Below are positions 48,701-56,690 of a stretch of DNA of 64,000 nucleotides, piece after piece (position 1 is the first letter of the stretch; every line of letters begins with the position of its first letter). Source of the stretch: Chimonanthus salicifolius (Eukaryota; Streptophyta; Magnoliopsida; Laurales; Calycanthaceae); assembly GCA_013350335.1 (NCBI GenBank), contig CM023537.1, positions 10,100,438 through 10,164,437 on the forward strand. The letters are read 5' to 3'. A program made the translations under genes and the position numbers. The notes under the pieces were generated by a model that worked only from the letters and a program-made list of their open reading frames with translations, did no database searches and was not told where the DNA came from.

Positions 48701-48849
48701 GATAGTGCTTGAGGACAATTTCTTTCCTACCATTTAGTTTGATTGATAGCAGAAATGTGCAAGGCAGTATCACTCCATGGCAGATCCCTCCATTCATCAA
48801 CAACACCATCATAATGGAAAAGCATTACGGTAAAATCACGAGATGGAAA
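24714..48849 (-). CDS. DUF707 family protein (3' ten exons; 5' part missing)
   Basis: Plant DUF707 proteins are often labelled 'lysine-ketoglutarate reductase trans-splicing related'; their biochemical role is unknown, and a glycosyltransferase-like function has been guessed. Exons in transcription order: 48731-48849, 48547-48648, 34487-34603, 34073-34138, 32658-32724, 27369-27422, 27202-27291, 25171-25230, 25063-25092 and 24714-24827 (stop 24714-24716). Phases join perfectly into 272 aa. Landmarks: FHYDGVVDEW, KWWFAKRFLHPDIVAEY, FLWDEDLGVENF, GLEISQPALD, WVEMMAPVFSRAAWRC, NDLIHAWGLDMKLGYCAQ, VGVVDSEYIVHQGIP and ELEIFKRRW. The coding part is intact. The introns at 27423-32657 and 34604-48546 carry large insertions. 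The intron 27292-27368 has a GC donor. The usual upstream exons (KYL...VGIKQ region) were not found between 48850 and the N gap, so the 5' end lies in or beyond the gap, or is lost. Confidence 0.88.
27589..27596. repeat. Left 8-bp target-site duplication of hAT element
   Basis: TGTACAGC immediately precedes the element and is repeated exactly at 32382-32389. An 8-bp duplication is diagnostic of the hAT superfamily. Confidence 0.85.
27843..30125 (-). CDS. hAT transposase (BED finger, DUF659, hAT C-terminal dimerisation domain)
   Basis: Exon 1 is 28537-30125 (ATG at 30123-30125) and exon 2 is 27843-28455 (stop 27843-27845). The 81-bp intron has GT-AG ends (AAG|GTAATT, ATAG|GT), and the join restores LNPRYYSSEWLAQAP, a typical hAT segment. 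The product is about 733 aa, a usual full length. A BED-type zinc finger lies at about residues 50-90 (WKCNFCNKDF...KAHLL...C). A DUF659/RNase H-like core follows with SDGWSD (first Asp), VTDNAPVC (second Asp) and TPCVVHTLNLAL. The C-terminal block has SCCERNWS, probably with the third catalytic acid and the dimerisation Trp. No stop or frameshift interrupts it. It would cut and paste its own element. Expression was not assessed. Confidence 0.88.
30180..30310. repeat. Tandem duplication in hAT upstream region
   Basis: The stretch ATAAGAAAAAAAACAAAAAC, AAAATGTCARAATTTTAAATT and TTTTATGATTGGTTCAAA is repeated with a period of about 65 bp, with a partial third copy. It lies just upstream of the transposase ATG. 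Confidence 0.75.
31107..31549. repeat. 68-bp direct repeat within hAT element
   Basis: The segment TCTGAGGTTTTTGACATTTT...ATCTCTGACCA occurs at about 31107-31174 and again at about 31482-31549, nearly identical. The spacer of about 300 bp also holds a tandem ACATAATTTTTACTCTGAAA repeat (31218-31266). The copies suggest an internal duplication or a filler-type insertion. Confidence 0.8.
31775..32010. repeat. GCAGCAGAGGAGGAGTC minisatellite near hAT 5' end
   Basis: More than ten irregular copies of GCAGCAGAGGAGGAGTCGCA and shortened forms run through this stretch. A purine-rich GAAGA tract precedes it (31615-31755). The long Ser/Leu/Cys-rich frames on the minus strand here come from the repeat and are not genes. 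Confidence 0.85.
32382..32389. repeat. Right 8-bp target-site duplication of hAT element
   Basis: TGTACAGC directly follows the element and is identical to 27589-27596. Confidence 0.85.
34715..34970. mobile_element. MITE with GTTTGGATGAGGGG terminal inverted repeats
   Basis: The left end GCTGCGTTTGGATGAGGGG and the right end, read in reverse complement (GCTGCATTTGGATGAGGGG), match at 18 of 19 positions. Inside is a short tandem (ACCYTGCATTATCTTTGTTT, twice). It is of the same family as 15228-15445. It lies in the large DUF707 intron. Superfamily was not assigned, since no clear target duplication was seen. Confidence 0.75.
37593..40034 (+). CDS. LINE ORF1 protein (RRM + DUF4283-like)
   Basis: An RNA-binding protein expected to coat LINE RNA. 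The first in-frame ATG is at 37593 (an earlier GTG at 37569 is not a plausible start), giving 813 aa. An RRM lies at about residues 50-135 (FSLFISNIPEQFS as RNP2 region, NRGFAFVRF as RNP1). A DUF4283-like block with CFWSKDWDTKSCWVRITGIP follows at about residues 195-340. The remainder is a long Pro/Ser/Gln-rich linker and a charged C-terminus. No CCHC zinc knuckle was seen, although many plant L1 ORF1 proteins have one. The stop TGA overlaps the ORF2 ATG in ATGA. Confidence 0.85.
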   Translation: MSSPSTLLPLPTPPDLHPPAHILPLSPPKFPLNHAPTNLSSSSQISWKERKKKFFSLFISNIPEQFSKLDIFSLFSKSGNIVDSFIPLANASKANRGFAFVRFISEVEALRGIIDINGRLFKGKKLAVQLAKPPRGLSKNSQLILPPPPRSSPPSVSRDLGQPSAAQVVAGLVWTVISDKGKSIILSSNAVNQKTEVLKRCLVASCPSSGVTPSRIQSWIEDWGCLGKVSVSRIDSQLVLLSFEVAEEAARLLHELPILHDAPFSNLCFWSKDWDTKSCWVRITGIPLRAWFPEAIRAIGEFLGTVIEVDPCTLAGSDFRCARYRVSWSPTIEQIKRIPLKVGDCWMELGVEIEGGSPYLEPPLNAPTTSVVVPAAPLLPVTSLSAADGQSFSMPLATWKNHGRQSSVQLPSSGPITVQQVFQPSPHLEHVSPLNSPLEHASLHQLSDLPLHQLNPQPTSCSKRAPAATNSAGPPVQGISGEPIITDNPPYYPSSSQTSPPVCANGSGPGPFSGPGPVLAFLGSSNQVQDLAKNNMCQTQPPTSFSSTHSQPSYPNGSCPTLIDPASKPVFSSSTNPVVSLQDFPLVHLIQPSSNLDPPPSPLRPASPSSQTLQLSPTLRKSRHQSLGPAAISPVSDGLSLTVRALLLPEIVPLETHILDFKEMAQLDPPSNSCPDEVHSPTLAQLSTLNDHQKQYEISLKRILEADIQQCNVRIPTALGDQQDQLSPDWINDRMLLVGKTLGLILDGQEDKFLSFLAAFKNHPPSSSSKKDKTARELHRLSSSVNYNRRKKVSLGDVSAEATSNRVSLSVSP
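40031..43597 (+). CDS. LINE ORF2: AP endonuclease + reverse transcriptase + zf-RVT, catalytic Asp lost
   Basis: 1188 codons are open from the ATG overlapping the ORF1 stop. The endonuclease is at about residues 1-235 (SWNVRGLG, LQESKLE, CGDFNLI, SDHWPL). The reverse transcriptase spans about residues 480-770 (LVPKKDGAS...FRPISLL, KLDLEKAYDMVDW, GIRQGDPLSPALF). The catalytic box at residues 686-689 reads F-V-D-G where active enzymes have F-x-D-D, one A-to-G change at 42096. A zf-RVT domain near residues 1050-1110 has CPLC...HLLLHCPF. The frame ends at TAG 43595-43597, but the same frame runs 26 more codons to a TAG at 43676-43678, so the first stop is probably a mutation. Endonuclease residues look intact. 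Confidence 0.9.
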   Translation: MKILSWNVRGLGDPRKRATLKNFIMSIKPTIFCLQESKLEEPSDSIIRSCGCGSRFQWAAKPSAGASGGIIICWDSSIFTMLDSFIGEFSLSVLFQDRVSGLTWTLTCVYGPCDDARKIGFLNEIDSLNGRWSNRWCICGDFNLIRCPHEKTGVTRLTPIMSRFSDCISSLDLVDLPISGAEFTWSNRQERPILSRIDRFLVSTEWMDLFPDSHLSACPRPFSDHWPLILDTFDDSWGPSPFKFDLCWTKEIGFKDLIVNWWNEFTPSGNRSFILHRKLKLLKSKLKSWSVSTYGSFSESLSSLLNGIEVIDLSEQDGSISEDDLILRHNLQDQYRSKCIQEEIKWRQRSREKWIKEGDKNTKFFHAMASAHRRINRIRSLSVDGSNVTDKEEIIATILNHFNQLYSANPVDRLPISGLPFKSISPSEASSLERPFSVDEIRKAVWDLGEDKAPGPDGFPIAFFKIFWDIVKFDLIAFIEEFHQRGQISKEIGATFLVLVPKKDGASTLSDFRPISLLGSPYKILSKIIANRLKHFLHKIISPYQSAAVEGRQIMDAVITAHECINSQHKSRQKKIICKLDLEKAYDMVDWHFLHFVLSSMGFTRRWCLWIHECMSSAHFSILINGSPKGFFKSSRGIRQGDPLSPALFIMVAETLSLLLAKAADFSLIHGFRTDSSLLQINHLQFVDGTIIFCEANVESAMNLRSLLRWFELSSSLRINYQKSETFGINLTDNELGSLSAILGCVSSSLPSTYLGLPLCIGSPGLYQWESIIHKFSKRLASWKGKYLSFGGRVTLLKAVLAALPIYFLSAFRCPSKVIKSLEKIMRNFLWGDQEDRRKYHLVKWEQVCLPVSAGGLGVRPIKEVNVALLSKWLWRLGTEGDFPWKNILIQKYGVGNLGWDVHPSPRSASGMWRAIASCVDKFKDGIRFKVGRGNRVKFWTDPWCNNSTLAVQFPSIYRLSHLLTGTVSDFYSIHNGQTVWDLHIQSNLSDLEFDEISELLHLISSYRIRCSTADSLLWVYDTSGCFSVKSFFIGNNQEARPVAVNPNIWVSKAPPRVICFLWTAGLGKILTQDNLRNRGKIIVSACPLCLRASEETSHLLLHCPFSSAVWNSVLDKFGVFWVMPSSVAELSYAWDISLISTKCSSLWRLSFFATVWSLWWERNNRIFKDRAEPSDAVSRRIFSMCAS
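43963..44150. repeat. Diverged tandem repeat, period about 96 bp
   Basis: Two units share GAACATGAT, TGATAACATGT, TTATAACATATGAATG and a tail near AAACATGCG/GAGATATGTG. They lie in the right part of the candidate solo LTR. Confidence 0.5.
44406..44580. repeat. 95-bp tandem repeat, about two copies
   Basis: CTTCCCCRTTAYGCCTC/CTCCGGCGGTCGAGACCCCC, TAGGGAGATGCGGGTTTCCC and CGTTGCRTTCCGG repeat with a 95-bp offset (44408 and 44503). It lies within the candidate LTR. Confidence 0.8.
44762..44781. repeat. (AT)n microsatellite
   Basis: Twenty bases of alternating A and T within the candidate LTR. Confidence 0.9.
45630..45817. mobile_element. Stowaway-like MITE
   Basis: The left end CTCCCTCTGTCCCAAATTAG and the right end in reverse complement (CTCCGTCCCATTTTAGTTGT) are inverted repeats of the Tc1/mariner-derived Stowaway type. 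TA flanks the left end. Length is 188 bp, with no coding capacity. It is of the same family as 3825-3969 and 55235-55571. Confidence 0.75.
46196..46570 (-). pseudogene. LINE RNase H domain remnant (RVT_3)
   Basis: 124 codons contain LKFNVDGASRGKPGPARIGS, an ESVGTKNSNEAELL segment, and VIESDSSNAIKCARG. These are the first Asp, Glu and second Asp blocks of a plant-type RNase H. The usual 'GNPG' reads GKPG. It is part of the truncated LINE and not a host gene. Confidence 0.8.
46748..46999 (-). pseudogene. LINE zf-RVT domain remnant
   Basis: The translation MFVWCNAKRKVLTRVYLRRR followed by CCALCGLADEIIDHLLV matches the C-terminal zinc-binding part of plant LINE ORF2 proteins. It is upstream of, and out of frame with, the RNase H remnant. 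Confidence 0.65.
48090..48267 (+). repeat. Possible SINE-like insert with A tail
   Basis: The stretch contains GGTCCAAGTTTGAGTCC (box-B like), a body with CTGTGGCTTGCATGGGTCTG and GTTATTCCCAATGCCCTC, and an 11-bp A tail at 48257-48267. It does not match the main SINE family. It lies in the large DUF707 intron. Confidence 0.35.
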
Positions 48850-49049
48850 CTGCAATATGGCAAAAGCTGAACTTAGACAAAACTCGGGTTAGAATACCCT
48901 GTCACTTCCCTTTTCATTTTAGTTCAGTTCACACATGTACAAGATCTGGCCTACCTTGAATGGCAAAAGCCCAAAAGCATAAGACCAGAATACCAAATCA
49001 TAAATTGTACATCATTTAAGAAATAATGTGAACATTTTTTAGGGTGAAA

Positions 49050-49490
49050 AACAACAATTGGAGCTCTACTTGACTGCCATTTTTACTGAAATTTACTTAC
49101 AGGCAAAGATGAAACTTAGAACAGCATTTAATTCTTTGAGCTGTCTTTGGACCATACATCATCCATCAATCATCAGTGTGGGACCCCAGATGAATGATTT
49201 ATCTCATACAAGTATGCCACCAGTAGTCTTGTACAAGTAACCAACCAATGCCAGAAAACAAAGGCCAAAACCTCGCACTCCTCAGAGTCTGGATGCAGTA
49301 CATAAGTTCTACTTGACTGCAATTTTGACTGAAAGTTAACTTTCAGACAAAGGGTTCAAACTTAGAATTATGTTTAATTCTTTAAGCATATCCACAGTCA
49401 TCCATCAATCATCAAGTGGGACCCCAGATGAACAATTTATCTCACACTAGTCACCAACCAATGGCAGGAAACAGAAGCCAAAATCTTAGG
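49050..49490. repeat. Diverged direct duplication upstream of the last visible DUF707 exon
   Basis: Two blocks (about 49060-49265 and 49308-49480) share CTACTTGACTGCMATTTTKACTGAAA, TTTAATTCTTTRAGC, CATCCATCAATCATCA, TGGGACCCCAGATGAA, TTTATCTCA and ACCAACCAATG. This is probably an old local duplication. No exon was recognised in it. Confidence 0.65.
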
Positions 49491-50452
49491 AAGTAAATGG
49501 ATATTTGAAAATCTGAAAGTCCGAAACATCCAACCTGAATTAAAAGGATTTGGATGCCAATTTCATCAGTTTAAAATTTTGGATCTGAACCTTAATCCAA
49601 GTCTAACATCCGTTTGTATTCAGATCCAGATATGGATCTAACCATATCTAAATCCGATAACCCACTACTCCTAATGGCAAGTAATGTAAGCATACTTATT
49701 ATTTATACAAGTGTTTTGTATTAAGTTGTATGAAGAAAAAATCCTAAAATTTACCTTCATATCTCCTAACCATGCCAGCCATTGAATTTGAAATTAGGAA
49801 TAGTATTCGAAGTGGGATATAGATCCCATCACTTGAATTATAGATGTTTGTTGTCTATCATAACATTTTTTTTGGGCTTCCTTTTGCATTTTTTTCCTAT
49901 CTTTTAGGCATTAGAGTAGTTTTTGCTGCCTATTTTTTAGGTTTTTATATTCTATTTTTCATTAATTATATACATTATGGGATATATGTTCTTTTTTATA
50001 TTGGAACCAAACTATTTAATTAATTTCATTTTCTCCTTTTTCAAGGACAATGTCAGTTTTTTTTAATGGTTACTATATTAATGAAAAAGAGGCACTAGAG
50101 GTGCACAAACAGAAGCATTAAAACAACAACATAAAAAGCCCACACCCCAATACACCAGCCCACCGGCCACACAAACGATGGAAGCAACACTAAAAGAAGA
50201 AGCTAAGCTATGTCAACACTTTCTCTCGACGCTCCTAAGATGTCACTCATAGAGATATTTTTGAATTCCACTAGAGAGGAAGCCCAAGAAGCACACTTGG
50301 CAAAAACTCTTCTCGAAACTGCTTCCCTCAATTCAGCACGGTCCTAAAAGATTCTGTTATTGTGTTCCCACCATAAGATCCACACTATGGCAAAGAGAGA
50401 TGAGCGTCATAGAGAGGAGAATCTTGGGGAAACCAAAATAATATCCAAATCC

Positions 50453-50552
50453 NNNNNNNNNNNNNNNNNNNNNNNNNNNNNNNNNNNNNNNNNNNNNNNN
50501 NNNNNNNNNNNNNNNNNNNNNNNNNNNNNNNNNNNNNNNNNNNNNNNNNNNN
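50453..50552. other. Assembly gap (100 Ns)
   Basis: Exactly 100 N characters, a conventional placeholder of unknown real size. It falls just where the upstream exons of the DUF707 gene should be sought, so order and distance across it should not be trusted. Confidence 0.99.
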
Positions 50553-51233
50553 GTTGGAGCAATGTTTGGCCTATAATAGTGAATTTACGTATAAATTTTG
50601 AATGGGACAATTTTTTATTTTTAAAATTAATTTTTTAATAAAATTTAAATACATTGTTGCTATTCTAAAAGTATTGACTAAATTTTTAAAAAATTCAAGG
50701 TTCATCATAAGATAAACTAAAAAATTTAAATAAAAACTATTTGTTTGATTTTTTAAATCAATAAATTAAACCTTATTTTCAATGTCATGCAATTTAAATT
50801 AAGTCATGAGAATTTAATCATTCATACGAATTAACTAAATAAATCTTCAAATACGACAATGAATATATTAATGTAGAATATTAATAAAAATTGTGAAAAG
50901 AAATTATTTGTAAAAAAATAATATTTATTAAATTATCAAGTTTTATATAGTTTAGATCTACAACTTTTTTTTTCCCACACACTTGTTATCTGCTTTGATT
51001 TAAACTAATTAAATTAATTGAAATTAGTTTAAATTAATTTCAAAATAGAATCAATATTACCACTTTATAGTATTTTAAAAAATAAAACTATATATAATAT
51101 ATATATTTTGAAAAATATAAATATCTCCACCTTACATTTAAAAAAAATAAAAATCAATCTTTATATACATATGAAATCATCCTCAAATCTCATATATCAA
51201 CTTGTCAATAAAAATAGTCAAACTAATTTAGAG

Positions 51234-51370
51234 GGGGTTGATCTGACAGTCAAGAAGCTTTCTTCAAGAAAGGAGGTCTTGAATTCGATTCATACTAAAA
51301 GCTCTCTAGACTATTCGAGATTACTTCTCATTGACTTAACCAATGTACGTAGATTGAGAAATTTATACTT
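51234..51370 (+). repeat. Possible second SINE-type repeat (second copy)
   Basis: GACAGTCAAGAAGCTTTCTT and GTCTTGAATTCGATTC parallel the stretch at 12099-12215. A directly repeated AATAAGTCTCACTTCTAATA lies just downstream (51379-51429). Confidence 0.35.
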
Positions 51371-51890
51371 GTTCATAGAATAAGTCTCACTTCTAATATA
51401 AAATGAATAAGTCTCACTTCTAATATAAAATGCGAATGTCATCCAAAAAACTGGAACTCAATTCTAATTATAAAAACGTAACTACCCCAACCATTCGAAT
51501 TTTAATCTTTCTAAATTTATCATCATCAGTGAAAATGAACCGAGATTCACTTCTCAGTGCTCACCAACGTACATGTGTGATATGTCATGCAAGACCCTTT
51601 ACCACAGTAGCACAGTAAGTCAAAGTCAAAGTCAAAGTCAAAATCAAAGTGACCTTTTCATCTGCATATACGAGAATTGAGACAGGCCCCCACAAACTTT
51701 GGTCGACTAAGAAATGAAATGGGACCCACATGTCCCAACATGGGCCCTCTCTAAATTGAGGTCTATTGGTTAAATAGTCCAATTTGCTATGGGGTTCACA
51801 GTATAGACATGCTTCATTGGGTCCTCCTAGTTGGATCCTTATCATGAAATATTTTATATTTTTATATGTAAAATATATAAACAATCTTTC

Positions 51891-51893
<3 letters not shown>

Positions 51894-51926
<33 letters not shown>
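51894..51926. repeat. (AT)n microsatellite
   Basis: A 33-bp run of alternating A and T. A similar interrupted run lies at 56886-56920. Confidence 0.95.
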
Positions 51927-51929
<3 letters not shown>

Positions 51930-52156
51930 TTAAAAACAAGTGTTTTAAAATTTCAGCCTATCAGCAGTTGAATTCTGGATCTTTACCAAATGCAATTTAG
52001 TTATTGTAAATAATTTTGAATTTTGATAACTTATGATTAGTGGTTGATCTTATGTTGGAATATTAGAGTATTTTGTTATTTATAATTAGAATTTAGTATA
52101 AATAAGACATTTTTATAGAATGTGTTTATTAATTTTTATGTTTTATGTGTTTTGTA

Positions 52157-52230
52157 TTTTTTTTTTGAATTTACGTGTGGAAAATTATGGGATATCTAGC
52201 GTAAAACTCCTAAGGATGAGCCATGTATTA
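52157..52230 (-). mobile_element. SINE 3' fragment, minus strand
   Basis: A T-run, then GAATTTACGTGTGGAAAATT, GGGATATC and AGGATGAGCC match the reverse complement of the SINE family's 3' third. The tRNA-like head is absent. Confidence 0.6.
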
Positions 52231-52383
52231 TATTTTAAATCTCATTGGATATTTTATCTTAAGAATTCATTTTTGTTTTAAACTAAAAATAAAAAAGACC
52301 AACATACAACTCATATATATTAATTAAATTGGGCCTAATTTACACCGTTTAAATTAGTGATTAAAAGAAAATCTCTAAAAGAA

Positions 52384-52537
52384 TTTAACTCAATTGGTTG
52401 CCTCTCGTCTCAGGATGTGGGAGATTGCGGATTTGAGCCCCTATGGCTTGACTTTGGTGTGTTCAATGGGTAGTGGGCTCACCCATGGGGCTTTATGCTG
52501 GATATCCCGCGATTTCCTACATGTAAATTCAAAAAAA
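52384..52537 (+). mobile_element. tRNA-derived SINE, near full length
   Basis: Box-A like TTTAACTCAATTGGTTGCC, box-B like GCGGATTTGAGCCCC, then the family body (GACTTTGGTGTG, GGGTAGTGGGCTCACCCATG, GGATATCCCGCG) and ATGTAAATTC plus a short A tail. It is colinear with 23142-23306. Confidence 0.75.
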
Positions 52538-53159
52538 CTTCTTTTACTACTATTAATCTCCTATTTTAAATTAATCTCATTCAACTTTATCAAATTCACG
52601 TCACAAACAACCCCAAGAAGACATATAACTAAATATATGGATAACAACTTTGTTGGCACGCTAAGTCAAAAAAATTTATTGGAGAAAACAGCTGGCCACG
52701 CAATTGACTGTACTAAATACTAATTCAAGTACTCTAAACTCTTTAGTTAAGCCTTTGTTAATTTAAGTAACTTCCATTGATTGACTTTCTTGTCACTGGA
52801 TAACTCAATTCGTTTGATTTAAGTTCAAAATTGATGGTGTCTATCTTTCATATTTTATTTTTATATTATTTCATTTGAATGGTACTATTGATTAGGGCAT
52901 TTAGATGTGACACAAGTGGAAAATTACTCATCTTGTGGATGGTTGTTTGATCTTGCTTCATTGCTACCTCATTGCCAACGTTTGATGGGATAACTAAAAT
53001 CTAGGACCAAATCATCAGTTATCTAAAGTTGAAATCTATTTTAATACCTACTAAAACCCTTTGTATACACCACGTGGATCAATATCAATAAATTTGAAAA
53101 TATATATGACCTTGAACCATAATTAAGGTTCTATATTTTAGACAATAGAATCGTTAGTA

Positions 53160-53474
53160 TGTTCCATATCGTCTGTGGACCTATGAATTATGGGATTTAT
53201 AGATGTATGGGTACTCTCTCTTTAATAGTCGGTTTTAAAGATGAGTTCTAGTAATTTATTTTAATATGGTATCAGAGCAAGGTACTGAAGGGATGGGTCA
53301 GATTCTTATTTCCAACCTTACTTGGAGGGAGAGAGCTGAGTCTCTCTAGTCTTAGACGCTATGAGAGAGTACTAACATGTCCCACATCACCTATGAGTCT
53401 TTAGATTAAGGTGCATGGGCATTTTCTCCTTAATAACTATTTTTTAAGGATGGGTTCTACTCAAATATTTAACA
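53160..53474 (+). mobile_element. TRIM element
   Basis: The left LTR (53160-53266) begins TGTTCCATATCG and the right LTR (53378-53474) begins TGTCCCACATCA and ends AACA. They share CTATGARTYTW, GGGYATTYTCTCYTTAATA and GGRTGAGTTCTA-type blocks. TGGTATCAGAGC at 53267-53278, directly after the left LTR, is an exact initiator-Met tRNA primer-binding site. The interior is about 110 bp. AGTA(T) flanks both sides and is a likely target duplication. Confidence 0.75.
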
Positions 53475-55234
53475 AGTATGTCCTTTGAGAGCCTCTACAT
53501 TGGCAATGTAGATCTCCTATTGAATTTATCTTATTTTTAATTAATGACCCGCATTGAGATATGATTTTTTTTCTTTTATCTATATTTAATCCATAAACGT
53601 GATTGAATTCATAAGAACGTATTGAAATCTCTTAATCGTAATGTTATGATTTTCTTCCATTAAAAAAGTTTCTTAAACATAATTTATGTCATCTGCCACT
53701 AAACTAATTGCTATAATGACATTAAACACATTAAATCAAAATTATTTTAAAATAAAATTCTATTTTAACAGTAGCCTCAAATTAAAAAAGATACTTGAAT
53801 CTGACTTGTCTAAACCCTAAATAGTATAAAATGAAATTTCTTAAATTTACTTCTAAAGAAATGTCAAGTTGGAGAGGTCTTCCTTGCATTAGCAACTAAC
53901 TATCAGTGGGGCCCAGAAGGTAGACGATCCACATCGTTGAAGGTGGGCCCTGTTCAGCAGCAGCTTGGTGTGATCCATCCAGGCCTTTCATATTGCTTAT
54001 GTCTTACCCAACTAAAACAATTGATAAAGGTTCAAAAATGTGACACGTGCAAGGGCAGCAACACACGTGAGGGAGAAGATACAAAAGTGGTACATCATAG
54101 AAAAGGATGCTGTGCATGACTGCATCGACCCAACCAAAAGGAAGTTGGTCTTTTTCTTTTCCCATTTTTTTAAAGTGGTCCTCAAGCGCATGTGTTATTT
54201 TGTACGTCTGCTCCTTCTGTGGGAGATGCGAGGTTGTGAGGTTCCCGTGACATCACTCTCATTCAAGACAGAGGGTGCCCGGTCATCTATCAATCCGGTT
54301 TGCATTTTGCCCTTTACATAAGGCCCCTTCATCTCCATATTGTTTTATATTTTAAATTGGCCAGCAATCTTCGCACCGAGTTTTATATAATCAGAGACAG
54401 ATTTTATTATATTGTCAATTTATCTTTTGCCTGTGTCACATTGAAAATTAAAAAAAGAAATGAACAATAAATCGACTGACTTTCAGTACTAATAAGTGAG
54501 TAGATAAAAGTAAAATTAACTATACATTAAAATTCGTGTCTCCTTATACAAAACTCACATAAAAGGATTGCTACCCTTTTAAATTATGAATTAATTTGTA
54601 ATAATTAAATGAGTGAAATATCATTCCAGCTTAAAGTCTCTCAATTATAATTGTTGGTTTGAATCTTCAAAAATAAATTTAAAATTTTTGAGTATGTGAT
54701 TTTTATATATACTTTTATAATTATTATAATTATATTACCAAAATAATGTGATACGACAGTGAAACAAACATTTGTGTGGTGATATTTGAAAAAAATATTG
54801 GAAATTGAAATAATAATTTGTATTAATGAAAGAATTTTGAAAATATTAATAAATGGTGTGAAGATTGTTTTGATGGTCCACTGTAGTGATGGTTGAGATA
54901 AGGGCACACAAGTTCACATGGTCACATGGAACAAGGGAGGAAATGAGTAGCTATCAGCGATGTGTGTATATCACGCTCGACCTACATTTCCTCCTAACCG
55001 TTTACATTAACTCTCCTCCGTACCAAACGGCCGTTAGAGTCTATTCACGAATACCACGTGCTAACTCACACGTGCTAAGTGCTCAGTAATGATTTGGGAT
55101 CCACCCCTTTTATCAATGAAATGTAGCAATATTTCATTGCAATACATGCGTGATTTTTTAAGTTTTTAATACAGAAATTAGAGATTGAGTCTACATAAAT
55201 TGAAAGTGTCTCAATTAATATTTTATAAAAATAT

Positions 55235-55571
55235 ATTCGTTCTGTCTCAATTTAGTTGTCTCATATGCATTTTTTACTGTCCCATAATAGTTATCTGTAT
55301 GCCATTTCGATTATCTCTCTATCTATTTTGACTATCTATCTCTTATTTATTGGAAGAGTTATACTATATTGGAAAGAAGTTCATAAGTCTTTGAGAGTCT
55401 TTCCTTAAAAAATTCAAAATTTTAAAATGAGACGGAAGTTGTGGGTTTGAGTTCCCATGGCCTAACCTCAGTGTACCCTAGGGGTAGTGGTCTCACTCGT
55501 GGGGACTTTAGTAGGACTGTGTTTGAGTTTCCTACACGTAAATCTAAAAAAAAATGGGACAGAAGGAGTAA
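55235..55571. mobile_element. Stowaway-like MITE split by a SINE
   Basis: The left terminus TTCTGTCTCAATTTAGTTGT pairs with ATGGGACAGAAGGAGTA on the right. The interior matches the MITE at 3825-3969. Between about 55440 and 55553 lies a SINE fragment, so the MITE is the older of the two. Confidence 0.65.
55440..55553 (+). mobile_element. 5'-truncated SINE nested in a MITE
   Basis: The insert starts near the box-B region (TTGTGGGTTTGAGTTCCC), continues with GGCCTAACCTCAGTGTACCC and a GGTAGTGGTCTCACTCGTG block, and ends in ACGTAAATCT plus an A run. AAAATGAGACGGAAG before it and AAAATGGGACAGAAG at its end look like a 15-bp target duplication with two mismatches. Confidence 0.7.
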
Positions 55572-56556
55572 TATTTTTTTATTTTGGATAGATCATTGAA
55601 CGGTGATAAAAATATAATTTTTTTATTCTTGATATTAAAAAAAATATTTGTGATTTACATATTAAACCACGATTGTGGTCTTTCTCACTGATCAATTTAT
55701 AAGCTTTGAATCAAGGAGTTATACTTTGATAATCAATGATTTATTTAAAGATTTCCTCTTCTTACTGATACTTGTTTTGTGATATTGTTAGTCATGCATA
55801 AACAAATATTTTAAAATCAATTGCGACAAGTGGGTTCAAATTTTATTACTGTCAGATAGACAATTGATCCATAAAAATAATTTGTTAAGTACTTAGATGA
55901 TAATGATAATAATTTGTTCCAATCATGTTTGAAATGAAGGTTTGACAAGACTAAAACAAAAGTTTTAAAACTCAATCAATGACCATTAGATATCTATATT
56001 TTTATATACTTTAAAATATTTTAGGATAATTTTGGTTTTTTTTTTTTTTCATTTTAGAGTTGGATGAAGTATTCAAAGCATTTAGAATTTACTAGAAACA
56101 CGATTTAATTGTTTTACTGCAATTTTTATTTTATTTTTCAGATTTCTCTCATTTGAGGTTTTTGATTTTAACCCATTGCTTGATCGATAACACTATTTTA
56201 AGCATAGTGAAATACATGTCATTGCTCGGTTTATTTTGGCCATTTTCATAATTTTTGACATTAGAAAATATGAATTTTTTTTTGCCTTGTAAGCACTAAA
56301 ATGCTATAAAAACCATTGGATTTTAAATCTGAATTATATAGATATCCATATGCCATCTATCTATTTATTAAAATAATTTTTTTAATATTTTTGAAAAAAT
56401 TCTAAACATGTTATAGATTGATGCAGTCCCACAACAAATTGTAACAACCAAAATGACTGCATCAACTCTAGCCCAAATTTTTTAAGTTATACACATGAAA
56501 GAGATAAAAAGAAAAATAAATAAATAATAGAGCACTAAAAATAGGACAAGACAGGG

Positions 56557-56690
56557 GTGATAATATCGGCCGATATATATATATCAGTTTTTAAAACCTT
56601 TATATATCGGTCAATATTTATGGTTTTTGTAAAAAAATAAAATAAGAAAGATATTCGAATATCAACTGATACCGAGATTTCTATCCTGGG
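56557..56690. repeat. Dyad-rich element related to 9697-9840
   Basis: ATATCGGCCGATATATAT, ATATATCGGTCAATATTTAT and AAGATATTCGAATATC follow the same order as the element at 9.7 kb, in weaker form. Confidence 0.35.

Noticed and set aside
53937..54321. Two overlapping plus-strand frames of 60-93 codons
   Set aside because: No recognisable domain, no splice-supported extension, repetitive surroundings; treated as chance frames.
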